Positions 12,301 to 24,300 of a stretch of DNA of 64,000 bases are shown here, piece after piece. The stretch is from assembly GCA_022457155.1 (NCBI GenBank), contig JAJGOT010000193.1, positions 753,001 to 817,000 on the forward strand, written 5' to 3'. The translations under genes were made by a program, and so were the position numbers. The DNA comes from Cladopsammia gracilis (taxonomy: Eukaryota > Cnidaria > Anthozoa > Scleractinia > Dendrophylliidae). The notes under the pieces are model-generated. The model saw only the letters and a list, made by a program, of their open reading frames with translations, had not been told where the DNA came from and ran no database searches. Numbering within the stretch: the first letter of the stretch is position 1; each line of letters opens with the position of its first letter.

Positions 12301-15300
12301 GCTTCGGCCACATTAATATTTGGCCAATGATGTAGGTCTCTCGCTGCATTAATATTGGGCCAATGAAGTTGGGCTCTGGCTACATTAACATTGGCCCAAG
12401 GGCCTGGCGCACGCTACTGGTGTACATGGCTAAAATTCACACTTAATTTAGCTCTTCTGAAATTATTAAAATTCAGTTTAGGTTGAGATTTGGTAAAAAA
12501 ACTAAAGTTCATTAATGTCTTCTCTGGGAACAATTTTAGTGTTGCATATAGGGTTGAATAAAAGAAAATTTTACAATAGTCACCAAAAATGAGGCCATTT
12601 TGGACACTACGCGTAACATTTACAGTCTAACGTGGCACAATTCATAATTTCTCCGCTTTGATGATATGTAGGCATTTTTTCTTTTGCAATTAAAGTTAAT
12701 AGCTAATGAGCATTATGTATTTTAAGAATGACTTTAAATGATCGAAAAATAACAAATTTATAGCAATTTGCAGCAAGGTAACCTAATATTACGTACCTAC
12801 AAAAACAACCTGGTCGAAAATTTTCAAAATCGATTTGGTTTTAGCTCCGTTTCTTATGTTAAAAAACGAAAAGACTTTTGAAGTGCTCATAAGTTAGCTT
12901 ATTTTCTGGGGTAACAATTTTCAATTTGGAAAATCCATTTTCAAACTACAATCCAATTTTCACGGTTAGACAGCGTTTATTTTACATAAAAATACGTTTC
13001 GTTGTACGTAGGATCGAATTACGGATTCTACAGTGTGCCCAAGTTGTGCATGAAGTGTGCATGTCTAGCTTTTTTTCACGCCTAAGCTGTTCCTAAGCAG
13101 TGCCTAAGCTGTGCCTAAGTTGTGCCTAAATTCGGGCCTAAATTGTGCTTTTGAACGGCGTTATGAAAATATTCATTATTTTCATCTTGCTCGTGTCACA
13201 GCGCTTTTTGGTCACACATTGTTATGACGATAAATTGCAAGATTGTTCTCATGCAACGAATTATTTTTTCTCCAAGTGAAAGCGACGGCGGGAAATCAGT
13301 AATCGTGTTTACTTGTATTCTTCCCGCACTGCCGCTTTCCCAGCCGTTTGGAGATGTAGAATAGTACTTGTATTTAATACAGATGTAGTTTCTGACCATT
13401 CGGTCATCGGCTTTGGATAATACTGCCAAACATTCAAAAAGTTGTTCGAACAAATTGACGTTTTGGAGTTTTATCATTCGATTTGGATTTATAAAACGGA
13501 ATGGGTCATTTTATTCATCGGATGAGCTGTCTGGTGTTTTCACAAGTTGGTCAAATTTCAGCAATAAATTAGCATAACCTGATGTCAAAGATTTGCGTGT
13601 TTATTGACAAAAGGATCTGTCTCCAAAAAGAATCAGTGCACCAGTTGAGTAACAATGATTACAAAGCGGAAAACAACGCTAATTTCGAATTGTTAAAACA
13701 GAAAGATAGAATTATATCACGTTTTCTTCAAATATTTAAGTTCACGACGCATTTTATACCAAACAATCTTTGTTTAAGCGACACTTTGCAACACTTTGTA
13801 TTTTCGGCAGGAAAGTTCACCGGTGTTTCGTTTCGTTTCAGCGAAATTTCTAAAAATTCGCTTCTTTTTTTTAAATTTGCTTTGCGAATTTTCGTGTGCG
13901 AGTTATCATGAGAACGATGCGAAAGTACTCTCGAAATGTCGGCGATATTTTGTCGAATATTCACGAGAACAAAGAACGAAGAAGTCAAATCAAACTACAG
14001 AGAAGGTAAGCCTTAAAACTGCTGTTTAAATGTTTTGTTCAAACGACTTTTGTAAAGTATTAAACTCTGTGGTCCGAAAGAATAATTTGAACGACTTTCC
14101 TAACGCTTTCAACGCGTCAAAGGCCTGGAAAAAAGTTTTGTACGCTTTTTTTTATAAACGCTTCAAACGGCATGGATGAAAATTCGAACGGGTTTTTCCA
14201 ACGCTTCTAATGCTTTCCTAAACCATTTTAACGCAGTTTCCGAACTGCGATCAAACGCTTTTAGGCCGTTTAACAGTACGTTTTCCCGTGGAAGGTCACA
14301 TTAATCATGTTTTATTATTATTATGTCTTGCTGTTATCGCTCAATTCTCGTTTGTTTGTCTTGCGCGTGTCAGCCGAATTATTACTATGACTTGTCACTT
14401 TCGATTCTCGCTGATAACCGTATTTTTTTACGGACTGAATCTGGTTGGTCACTCGCCGAGAATTTTCGTACGGCTTGCCTTCGGACGAGTTAAATATAAC
14501 GTTTCCGAAAAACGTGCCTAAATGGGCGTAAACTGTGCCTAAGCTGTGCCTAAACTGTGCCTAAGCATTCTGTAAAACGTGCCGAAGCTGTGCCTAGTCT
14601 GTGCCTAACTTGTGCCTTTTATGTTTTTTTTCTCGTGTGCTTTTGCGTGAAATCCGTGCCTTTCACAGAACGTGAATTGGTGCATAAGCACGGTGTTACG
14701 CTCGTGTACACCAGTAGCGTGCGCCAGGCCTTAAGAGATGGAACCTATACTTCTGCTCATGTATTTAAGTGGCAAAAGTCTACAGTTTCCACCCATATGG
14801 GAGGCTAGACAGCTTTAAAGCGATTGCGGATGTGCGTGCTTGGTCCTGCTTGTTTAGGTTGGCGATCAAGCTGTGTACAACTTCTTGTTTTTAAGTACAA
14901 ACACTGAGATTGTGATTGTGGGTAGCCATTCATAGTTAATCCTTACATTGACCAAAACATCCTGAGTTAATGTCTCCAGGCCTCTTGTTATTTATGTCCT
15001 TTGCATTCACCTTTTATCAGATACGTGACTCTGGAGGAATTCTAGAAGAGCTTGCGATGGAGGATGCAGCAGCAGAGCTTTTTGCCGAGGCTCAGGCACG
15101 CGCCCGAGAACAAGCTGCTTATGAACAACTCAAAGCTAGTGGTATGTGTTACCAAGCATATCTGGTCCATGACATTAGGTTTGAATGAAGGTTTAAATTT
15201 TGCATGTTCTGTGCTTTTCTACCATATTAAAGACCTGCACAATTTTATGGAGAAAACTTACATGTAAAAGGCATGTTCCAAGGGAAACACAACTTGTTTC

Positions 15301-18300
15301 TCTACAGAATCTTTAAGACTTTAGGCACATCTAGTGTACAGTACACCTATTTTACTTATACACCAAAACCAAAAAGGATGGTCAATCAGTGGTTTGGGAA
15401 TTACTTGTAAAGGAAGATACATGCAGTCAAGTTTCTCCTTTCTGACACCTTGATAATACTGCATTATAGACAGCTCATCTGAGTCCAATGAGACCAAAAT
15501 TCTTATAGCCTTTGGTGTCTGTATTAAAGAGGAACTTAGCTTGACTTTTGCTGATGCAAAAAGTGTTTTATTTTGTTAAATATTCAGTTAAATTTAACCC
15601 TTCAACTTCTAAGAGTGCTAAAATGCAAAATTCAAGAAAAATCCTAAATTTCATTTTATAAAGTATTGAAAAACAAAATTAATGGAACCTGTAATGTCTA
15701 GTCCAGTCCATTCCTGTATGTTTATAGCTTGCGCATGCATGATACATTGCTTACGCCATCGCATGTGTAGTTTGGTTTTTGGTTGCATTAAAACTATGGT
15801 TTTACACATTCAGACTGGTTGTTTCAGCGCCACACAAATGTATTCACTGTTGCTAAAAAAGTTTCATTTGGCTGGCCGCACCATAGGATTTTGTTGGCAG
15901 AATCAAAAGTTAGAACTACATTTCATAATTCATAATTGACTCTTCAGAAAACTGTAAACTTCAAAACCTAGAAAACTTCATAATTGACTCTGGGAGCGAA
16001 AGGGTTAAGTATAGTTTAATAAACGAGCAGGAGTGCTTTATCAAGTTTAAAACACGAGGCGCAGCCGAGTGTTTTAGACTTGATAAAGCACGAAGTGCGA
16101 GTTTATTAAACGGCTTCAAAAACTTCTGATGTAGATCTATTCATTCTTGCACTAATATTTGGATTTTGGGTTATTTTGGGCAAGAAAATTGAACGCAAAA
16201 TTTAGCCGTGTCTACATCAGATATAAAGACACACTCATTAAACATTAATTTCCTTTGTATTTTCTTTATGAATTATTAATGAGTTTTTGAACAAACAATA
16301 GTAAAGCCTGAATGTTTCAGGGGTTTTTGTTGTGAAATTAAGAAAGAGAAAAAAGGGGTGTTTCTTGGTGTTGTGGATGGTGTGATCACCAAATGACGTA
16401 AAACAAAAGGTTCAAAAGACACTGAACAATACCCACAACAATGGCTTCCTCAACACCAAGAAACACCCAAAAAAAGGGGAACTCATGATCAGACGGTGGT
16501 GTTTGGTGTTGTTGGTGCTGAGTGATCTGGCCGTCAAGCACTTGCCCATAAAAAATAAGGAAATGAATTCATTTTATTTTGTAGGTAAGGTTCAGTTTGA
16601 AGTGCGTGCTGATGGAGGTGAAGATGAAGGGGGTATGGGTGTGGCCTCTATCAAGGTGAATGGCGTGGAACACTGCCCCAGGAAGGTAGGGCACAATGTT
16701 GTGGTTCTTGATCCAACTGGTGACGTTGTTGCGGCTGAAAATTTCAACACAAATTCTGGGGAGGGTCCTGCTTTGGGACAGTTCCTGGATCAGCTTCCTG
16801 AGGATCATGTTGTTCTTGTGGCTACCCAAGGAGTTAATGGCAGAGAGCAAGGTGAGTGTTGCTTAAAGTGCCTATGTTCAAGACAGGAAATAGTAAAATG
16901 CCCAATAATAAACAGTACCACGTGAGAATACTGGTCAAAAGCTTTCATTCGAATGGTCACACTTATGGTTTCATCCACAGACTCAAAAGTTAGAACCACC
17001 TTGAACAGCATAATAAACAGCACCACAGAAAAGTACTGCTGAATTTAATTACCACATGTAGCTGTCATTTGAATGGTCACACACTGTGTGACACCTTGGC
17101 ATTTCCCACATAGACTCAAAACCTAGAACCACCTCGTATATAATGCAGTAAACAGCGTCACAGGAAAGTACTGCTCGATAGCTTCTGTTGGAATGGTCAC
17201 ACTTTGGGATTTCATCCACAGACTCACAAATTAGAACCACCTTGTACAGCATAATAAACAGCATCACAGTAAAGTACTTTTTACTAGTTTTCATTTTGGG
17301 ATTTCACCAACGCACTCAAAAGTCAACCACCATGTCTGCATAATAATGCATCAGTCAATTGAAACCCCGGCCCCCCGACCCCCGGGACATAGCGGGAGAT
17401 AGCCGGGATTTAACGCGGCAAATGCCGGGATTTAACGCATATTTAACGACGTGTTGGCCCCGGGGGGCCGTGGAATTAACAAAATGTCTGTGTGACCGGG
17501 GTCACTGAGCGGGGATTTAACATGAAGGACTAAAGGAAAAGCCTCGTTTTCCAAAATGGCGGCGGAGGAGAGAGAGTTGCATGCGTTTTAATTCATTGTA
17601 TTGAGGCGTATTCACATGGACTTCATATGTACATTATAGATGGTTGTTAGTACTAAAATTGTGCATTTGGATAATGCAGTGCAGTGTTGTACACGCACGC
17701 ATACCGCGCATACAGGGTAATTCAAAGAAAGCTAGTTCAACAGGCTTCTTATAAATTTTTTCGATACGCTAATAAACTTTGGAGTCTTTCAATACCTTTC
17801 ATGTTACAATCATGTTACCTAAAGTATTCAATGGCTTACTTAATTATCAATGAAACGGCATATTTTGTTGCTCTAGTTAAAGAATGCAAATTTTGCATGT
17901 GCTATAAATCAAGTTATCAAGTTGAAGAAAGTATTCTTTTGTCAATACTCTTCATTACTTGATTAACTTTCAAGATTGAACTTGTTTGAAAAGTAGAAAA
18001 AACTATATTAAACTTAATTTGTAAAAACGTTTAACCCAACCAGAATACTTATACCGTAAATCCTCTATTAAGCCCCCCTTTTTGGAGCAAGAAATTCATT
18101 AAGCCCCCCCCCCCCCCCGTTTTTAGCCTCGCCCCCTTCTTTTTCCTTCACAACCAGACAATCAAAAATATAACGGCTGACTGTATAACCGGTACATCTG
18201 TACCGTTCCAATCCGGGCACGCATCGGCGTGCCGGAAAAATTTTGTCGGGGGGCTAAACTTAATTTGCCCGAATGAAACTCGCGACGTCATGTTTATTTG

Positions 18301-21300
18301 TCATGATGATGATTCTAGCACTCGCTGACATTTTACTTTTCTACCACTGTGAACGATGCGAGAATTAGCTTCTACATCTCGCATTCTTCGCACTTCACAC
18401 GGTACCGATAAGATATATTTTACGAGACTTCGACGAAGAGTTCTACGAAGACACCAACCACTGGGCACGAATTCATATACACGGTACTCGGGAGCTTTGG
18501 AGAAAATATAACCGGTATAGTTGTACTAAAAATGAGCATTATTATGGTAATCAATGAGTGGTGAACAGCCTGTATTTCGCTAAATGGTAATAAGCCCCGC
18601 ACTATCTGTTAACGCCTCCTCCCCCTCAAAACACTTGAAATCAATAAGCCCCCCGGGGGGCTTAAAAGAGGATTTACGGTATACCATGCAAAGAAATACA
18701 CACACTTTTGCCATGAAGTTGAATAAAAGTAGTTACAAGAGTTCCCATTATCAGGCACGTGAGTTTTAATTTAAATAATTAAATCGGCCTTGTTTTATGA
18801 GACGTTTGAGATTCGCACACCAGGATCGTATTAGAATGTAGTCACTGAGGAACGTCTATCAGTCCCGTGTCCTAAGTGCGGAATTACTAAAAGCGTCTTT
18901 ATTAAAATACGCCTATCGTATTTTTCACGTGAAAATGAACTAATTTTATATATGAGGTCAAATTTCACTGAATTTCACTGTTGCCCAACTTCCCTTTTTG
19001 TCGAGCTTATTTTTGGGTGGGCTTTTTTTTGGTTGGAAATATTCGTTAAAAAAATCAATAGGGCTATTTTCGGGTGGCATTTTGTTTCTTAAAATTTTGC
19101 GAGCCATTTGCGGTCATTGAATTTTCTGAATATGCAATCAATAACAAATTTTTGTTTAATCTTTCAAATAATACCCGCAAGTCCTGACAGAAATGCCATT
19201 GCTGTAAAGACACAAGTTGATCAAGGCGATTGCAAGAGAAATACTGTCGTGGGGCATATTCCTAAACCACTTGCCCGAATTTTAAGTCCCAATGATCAAG
19301 GACAAAACCATAACTTATATACAGGCAAAAAGAGGTGAAAGCAGGTGAAAATGCGGAGCACCAGGGGGAGTGTCGGTTCAAATCGGTGGCATTGAACTGC
19401 CTTGCAAGTTCTATCGTGTTTAAATAAAGGATCTCAGTGTAGAAAATATAAGTAAAATCTGCAAAGGACTGCAAACGATGATGCTGCTAACGGTATACGT
19501 AGGATACATGTTTGCGAGAGACCTAAACAGCCAAAAAATAAACAAACATTAACATACAGTGAACTGCAGGGCTGATCTGACTACGTAAGAAAGTAATCTT
19601 TGTGAGACACCATCACTATAGAAACCGTTAAAGTAGTATCGCAACCGTGGACATTTGTTTTGTTGTTATTGCAACTCATCAGCACGGTGAAGCGATCTTA
19701 CGCAGATCCTACGTATACCGTAGCAGCATTATTGTTTGCGGTCCTTTGCAGATTTTACTTTTATTTTCTATATATTTTGGGACGTACGTATTTACAGATC
19801 TGATATGCTCTCAGTTTTCTTTTCAGGCATGGTTTTACCCATGCGTTTAAATGTTCAGATCGGCTTTGTCCATCTTTGAGTGACATCTTTGCGACTCTAT
19901 GGGCTCCTTGTTTCCCGGAACATGTAAAGGCAACGTACGCGTGATTCGGGTAACAAGTGAGTACACTGCGGGTCATTGTGTAATCTATTTGTGTTAGCAT
20001 TCTTGCTAACATCATTTAGTTCATCGCTGCACCGTGCTGATGAGTTGCAATAACAACGAAACTGCTGTCCACGATTGCGATCCTACTTTATCTGCTTTCA
20101 ATTTTGTATTGGTACTGTCGTGATGGTGTCTCCCAAAGATTAATTTTTACGTAGTCAAATCAGCCCTGCAGTTCATTGTATGTTACTATATACTAAATTT
20201 TAAACGGCCAAAAGGAAAACATACCAAGAGTGAGAAGAGAAATTCGAAAAGGACAGTAAACTTATAAACACTGGTGATTCTCTTTTGTGTTGATGATAAT
20301 TAAAAGCAACGCCCAAGTTGAACATAACTCCTTTATAATGTATTTTCAGGTCAATTCTTAAAACACTCCCATGGGCTTGTATTCGGGGGGGGGGGGGGGG
20401 GGGGGGGGGGCTTATTATTGGAAGGAATTTTTCGTTATAAATTAGGGGGGCTTATTTTCGGAGGTTTACGGTATATAGTTTGACGATTGGAACGAGTCCG
20501 GCTGAGACCAGCAAACCAAATCGAGTTGTGTTTATTTTGTTCTGAAGTACAAATGCCGCGCTATGCGGGGCTTTTAACAAACTACTTGACCCCGGGGGCG
20601 GGGGAATTAGCGGGGGTTTAACACCAAACAAATGTTAAATTCCCCGCTAGGTCCCGGGGGTCGGGGGGCCGGGGTTTCAATTGACTGATGCATAAACAGG
20701 TTTGAATGGTCACACTTTAGGATTTCATCCACAGACACAAAAGTTAGAACTGCCTTCTACAGCATAATAAACAGCACCACAGGACAGTGCTGCTCAGTAG
20801 CTTTCATTTGAATGGTCACACTTTAGGATTTCATCCACAGACTCAAAAGTTAGAACCACCTTGTACGGCATAGTAAACAGCACCACAGGACAGTACTGCT
20901 CAGTAGCTTTCATTTGAATGGTCACACTTTAGAATTTCATCCACAGACACAAAAGTTAGAACCACCTTGTACAGCATAATAAACAGCACCACAGAAAAAG
21001 TACTGCTCAATAGCTGTAATTTGAGTGGTCACACTTACGATTTCTCAAAAGTAAGAAACACCTTTTGCAGCATAATAAACAGTACCACAAGAAAGTACTT
21101 CAAAATAGCTTTTGATGGAGTGGCTTTACTTGGATTCCAAAGTTAGAATCACATCACCTATATCTGTTGATATATTTGAGGCTTACTACACTCACGTCAC
21201 TGGCTTCACTTGTTTTTCAGGTAATAATGTTGGCGCAGCTGCCCCAGCACTAGAGCGCCTGGGAGCTGAGGGACCATTCGACCCAGGTTACCATGGTTCA

Positions 21301-24300
21301 TATGCTTTCTCTGGCTGCACTGGTCCCACACCGAGATTTTACACCAAAGCAGAGATACGACCAAGATATCACGGCCCAGCAATCGTTGCTCAGCTGATTC
21401 CCACGCCAGCTGCTCAGAAAGGTTCGTGTTAGTAGTGCAAAGAAGCACATACAGGCATTATCATACATTATTCATCACTTCACGGATACAATACTAGCAG
21501 TAATCACAGATTATGGAGATTTCCGGCGGAAATGAGCCCCTGAAAAAAAACAATAGGGGCGGCCATTTGGAAGACCGTCTACCAAAAAATCTCAAATTTG
21601 ACTCCAACACGAAGTTAGGATTGCGTTCTTCGAACGCGATAACTCACAATTGACCAAGCTCCCATCTGGCCTTGTAGCTCAGTGGTAGAGCGTTTGCACT
21701 GGAATTGCAAAGGTCATGATGAGACTCATGGGTCTCAAATTGCAACACCTTCAGTTGCAGCTCTTACAAGGTCTTCTGATTTGCTGAGAAAACAATAGAA
21801 CAAACAACACAACAATGGACCCCAGCCCTGAAAACAATAGAGCTGCGTGATACCCAGGTCCGGTGAAATTAGAGGTTGTTAAGAGCTGTGTGGTATCTGG
21901 AAATTTCACTTGATCGACATGTAATGGTCACCAGACTTACACATTGGGACAGTGTTGGAGGGAGGGGAGAGTGGGGAGTTGGACGCGGTGGGTGGGGGAT
22001 CGGTGAAGAGAAACGTCTAAGAGAGGGGAGGGGAGGGTGTGAAGGTTTCGTAGGCCAGCTTTTGAGCCTTTGATTTACCACTGTGAACTCTTATTTATTT
22101 GTTTGCTCACAGAAGCACATTATAGTACTCAACTATCTTCATAGATGGAATCTAGTATTGGACAAGTACATTTATACGTTATGTAAAGTTCCTTGTGACT
22201 ATATCTTGGCAGGTTTGGTGAAAGTTGCTATAGTTGCTGAAGGAGAAGATGATCCAAAAGCAACAGGCCGAACATCCATCAAAATCAACGGCATCGAGAG
22301 ATCTCCAATGATGCGAGGACACAACATAGTCGTCCTGGATAGTGATAGAAACTTCATCATGGCAACGAACTTTGACACAGCTGATTCATCCAAGGGGGAG
22401 GGGGTGAAGATGGCCAAATTTTTACAGCAGCTTCCACAGGAGAGGATAGTGTTGATTGGTACTCAAGGGAGCACCGGTAAGTACTAAAGTTTAATGGGGA
22501 TGGGGTAAGAATGGCCAAATTCTTTCTGCAGCTTCCTCGGGACAGAATAGTGTTGATTGGTACTTAGGGGTCCACCCGTACTAAAATTTAAGGGGGACGG
22601 GGTGAAGATATACAAACTTTACTAAGCAGGCCACTGTTACCATATTTATTTGATAGCGCATTAATTAATTTGTTTACCTCTTTAGGTTCAATGAGAGTTT
22701 TCGATTGTGCTTATGATTCCATCGCTTACCATCTTGTGAAAACAAGATTGTCTGAGTCTAAAGCAGAAATATGTACTCGGAGGGTATGGGAATGGGCATT
22801 GTGTTCGGTTTATCCTTCCGCTTGTGCTTGCAACTCCAACAATCTTGTTTTCACTCGATCATAAACGACGGAGTCATTAGTGAAATCGGAAGAAAATGGA
22901 AACCTTCTTATTCTTGCGACTCCAATTCTGTTGGGCTACCGACTCCATTATTTTATTTTCACTAGGTTGTAAGCGCCGTTACGACTTCCATAGACTGCGA
23001 GCAGTCTCTTATTTTTCTTTAAATCAGTCGAGCGCGATCGATCCGAGAATGGCGTGACATACGAGCCGCGAGGAACGAGGGCAGCAATTTGCATAATTAC
23101 AAGTGTACGCTCTCTCTCGCGCGTGGCACTGAGGAGAAAAGGGCGACAGCTCGCGGTCTACGACTTCCATGACAACTCCGACTCTGACCCCATCGCTTTT
23201 GAAAACCAGCCTTTAGAACTCACACTGAAATCTTGTTTTGTAGGCACATCAGTTAATGACGCCAAGGCCGCCCTTTATGACATAGGTGCATCAGGGAATG
23301 TCCATCCTGGGTTCCATGGATCGTGGGCCTTTGTAGGTTACACAGGTCCTGAACAATTCAAATGGGCCAAGGTCATCAGCCAACCACGGTACAAGGGACC
23401 TGCTGTTATTGAGGAGATGATAACCAGTCCTTCAGCAGAGGCAGAAATAAGTAAGTTATTTACCAGTTGGATATTAACCAGTCCTCACAGTGTTCCGTGA
23501 AGGGGGACGCAAACCTAATCTTTTGTTTGGTGTCCTGTGTCATCAAGGGCCTTTTCTCGGCTTGAAACTGGAATATACTTTTGCCTCGCTTTCATGAAGC
23601 CTGTCGGCCTTCCTTTCATGTTAGAATAATGTAGGGTCTTGCATGCTAAATCTTTTGTGTCGTGTTCTGTGTATGAGATTTTTGTGGAATTTCGCCGGGT
23701 AATCCTTTATCAAAGTATTTTTAATTTGCAGGTCAGGGTTTTTCTGCAACCTTCTCGCCTTTGTTGAAGAATAGCCATGTTGTTGTAGCCTGTTTACAGC
23801 CGCCCTCTACCCTCAAGAAAAATCATAAAGGGGGTGGCTGCACACGTGTCAAGAGCGAACTAAGCGGCCACATAATTCACCTCGTGAAACTTGTTTGTAA
23901 CTTGTTTTCTTTTTTTATCAGTCTGATATAAGTCAAAGGCAATACGAGACAGAAATAACGCGTTGTACATTGTAATGTTTTGCCGAGGTGGAGACTTGAG
24001 AATTCATTGTGTTTTTACTTTGTCTACAGCTGCCATGAATGCCAATGAGTCCGAGTATGAACCAGTGTCTGATTATGAATGGGAAGGAGCACAGTCTGAT
24101 TATGAGGCCCGATCAGAGTTTGAAGACACTGATGACTGGGATAAGGATAAGAGCATGTCCAAGAGAAGTGCCAGGGTATGATTTGGTCTTAGAGCGGTTT
24201 CCAGTTGAGTGTCGTAAAACCAAATCCAAAGTATGATTACTCTGACCAATCACAACACACGCAGGCAATCTAACAAACCAATCAGAACGCGAAACAAATA

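Larger units (their letters stand above)
8806..14730. mobile_element. Composite TTAA-flanked element: two TIR-bounded arms around a satellite
   Basis: The outer ends are a perfect 26-bp inverted repeat beginning GGCCTGGCGCACGCTACTGG. TTAA occurs on both sides (8802-8805, 14731-14734), as expected for a TTAA target duplication. Two near-identical direct copies of a 2.2-2.3 kb arm (8806-10996 and 12401-14730) enclose 1.4 kb of 36-bp satellite. Each arm has inverted repeats at both ends, but the inner ends lack TTAA and abut satellite. It fills most of the 6.9-kb alpha-catenin intron 8135-15020. No transposase is visible. TTAA targets are typical of piggyBac and Kolobok elements; which one is undecided. 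Confidence 0.8.
17347..20692. mobile_element. PIF/Harbinger-like non-autonomous element, 3.3 kb
   Basis: The ends are a perfect inverted repeat of at least 42 bp beginning TGCATCAGTCAATTGAAACC. TAA flanks both sides (17344-17346, 20693-20695). Removing the element and one TAA restores gcataataaacag, exactly the wording of neighbouring 105-bp repeat units, so the insertion point is certain. A 3-bp TWA target is typical of PIF/Harbinger. It lies inside the intron between the two ILEI-1 exons. No transposase is visible; other elements are nested in it. Confidence 0.85.
16585..21421 (+). other. ILEI/PANDER domain 1 of alpha-catenin (two exons)
   Basis: Exons 16585-16851 and 21221-21421 encode about 156 residues. 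Family features seen in order are: an ASIKVNG strand, VGHNVVVLD, GDVVAAENFNT, FLDQLPEDHVVLVATQGVNG, then ALERLGAEG, GYHGSYAFSGCTG and a basic PRYHGPAIV extension. FAM3 proteins, POMGNT1 and CEMIP2 carry this fold. Both exons start and end in phase 1. The domain has two cysteines (HCPRK and SGCTG). No start codon, signal peptide or stop separates it from the catenin exons. Confidence 0.9.
22213..23450 (+). other. ILEI/PANDER domain 2 of alpha-catenin (two exons)
   Basis: Exons 22213-22476 and 23244-23450 encode about 157 residues that align with domain 1 over the whole length: SIKINGIERSP, RGHNIVVLD, ATNFDT, FLQQLPQERIVLIGTQG, ALYDIGASG, GFHGSWAFVGYTG and PRYKGPAVIEEM. Both exons are phase 1-1. 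Unlike domain 1 it has no cysteine. The shared split point and shared C-terminal extension indicate tandem duplication of a two-exon unit. Confidence 0.9.

Noticed and set aside
10997..12400. CRISPR-like periodic array
   Set aside because: The 36-bp units are contiguous with no unique spacers, and the DNA is a eukaryotic intron.
21668..21765. Functional tRNA gene
   Set aside because: The A-box is good, but the T-arm and acceptor stem cannot be formed; the sequence is interrupted.
16585..23450. Independent FAM3-like gene nested in an alpha-catenin intron
   Set aside because: There is no start codon with a signal peptide and no stop; both flanks are phase-matched to catenin exons. A nested gene would not need these junctions.
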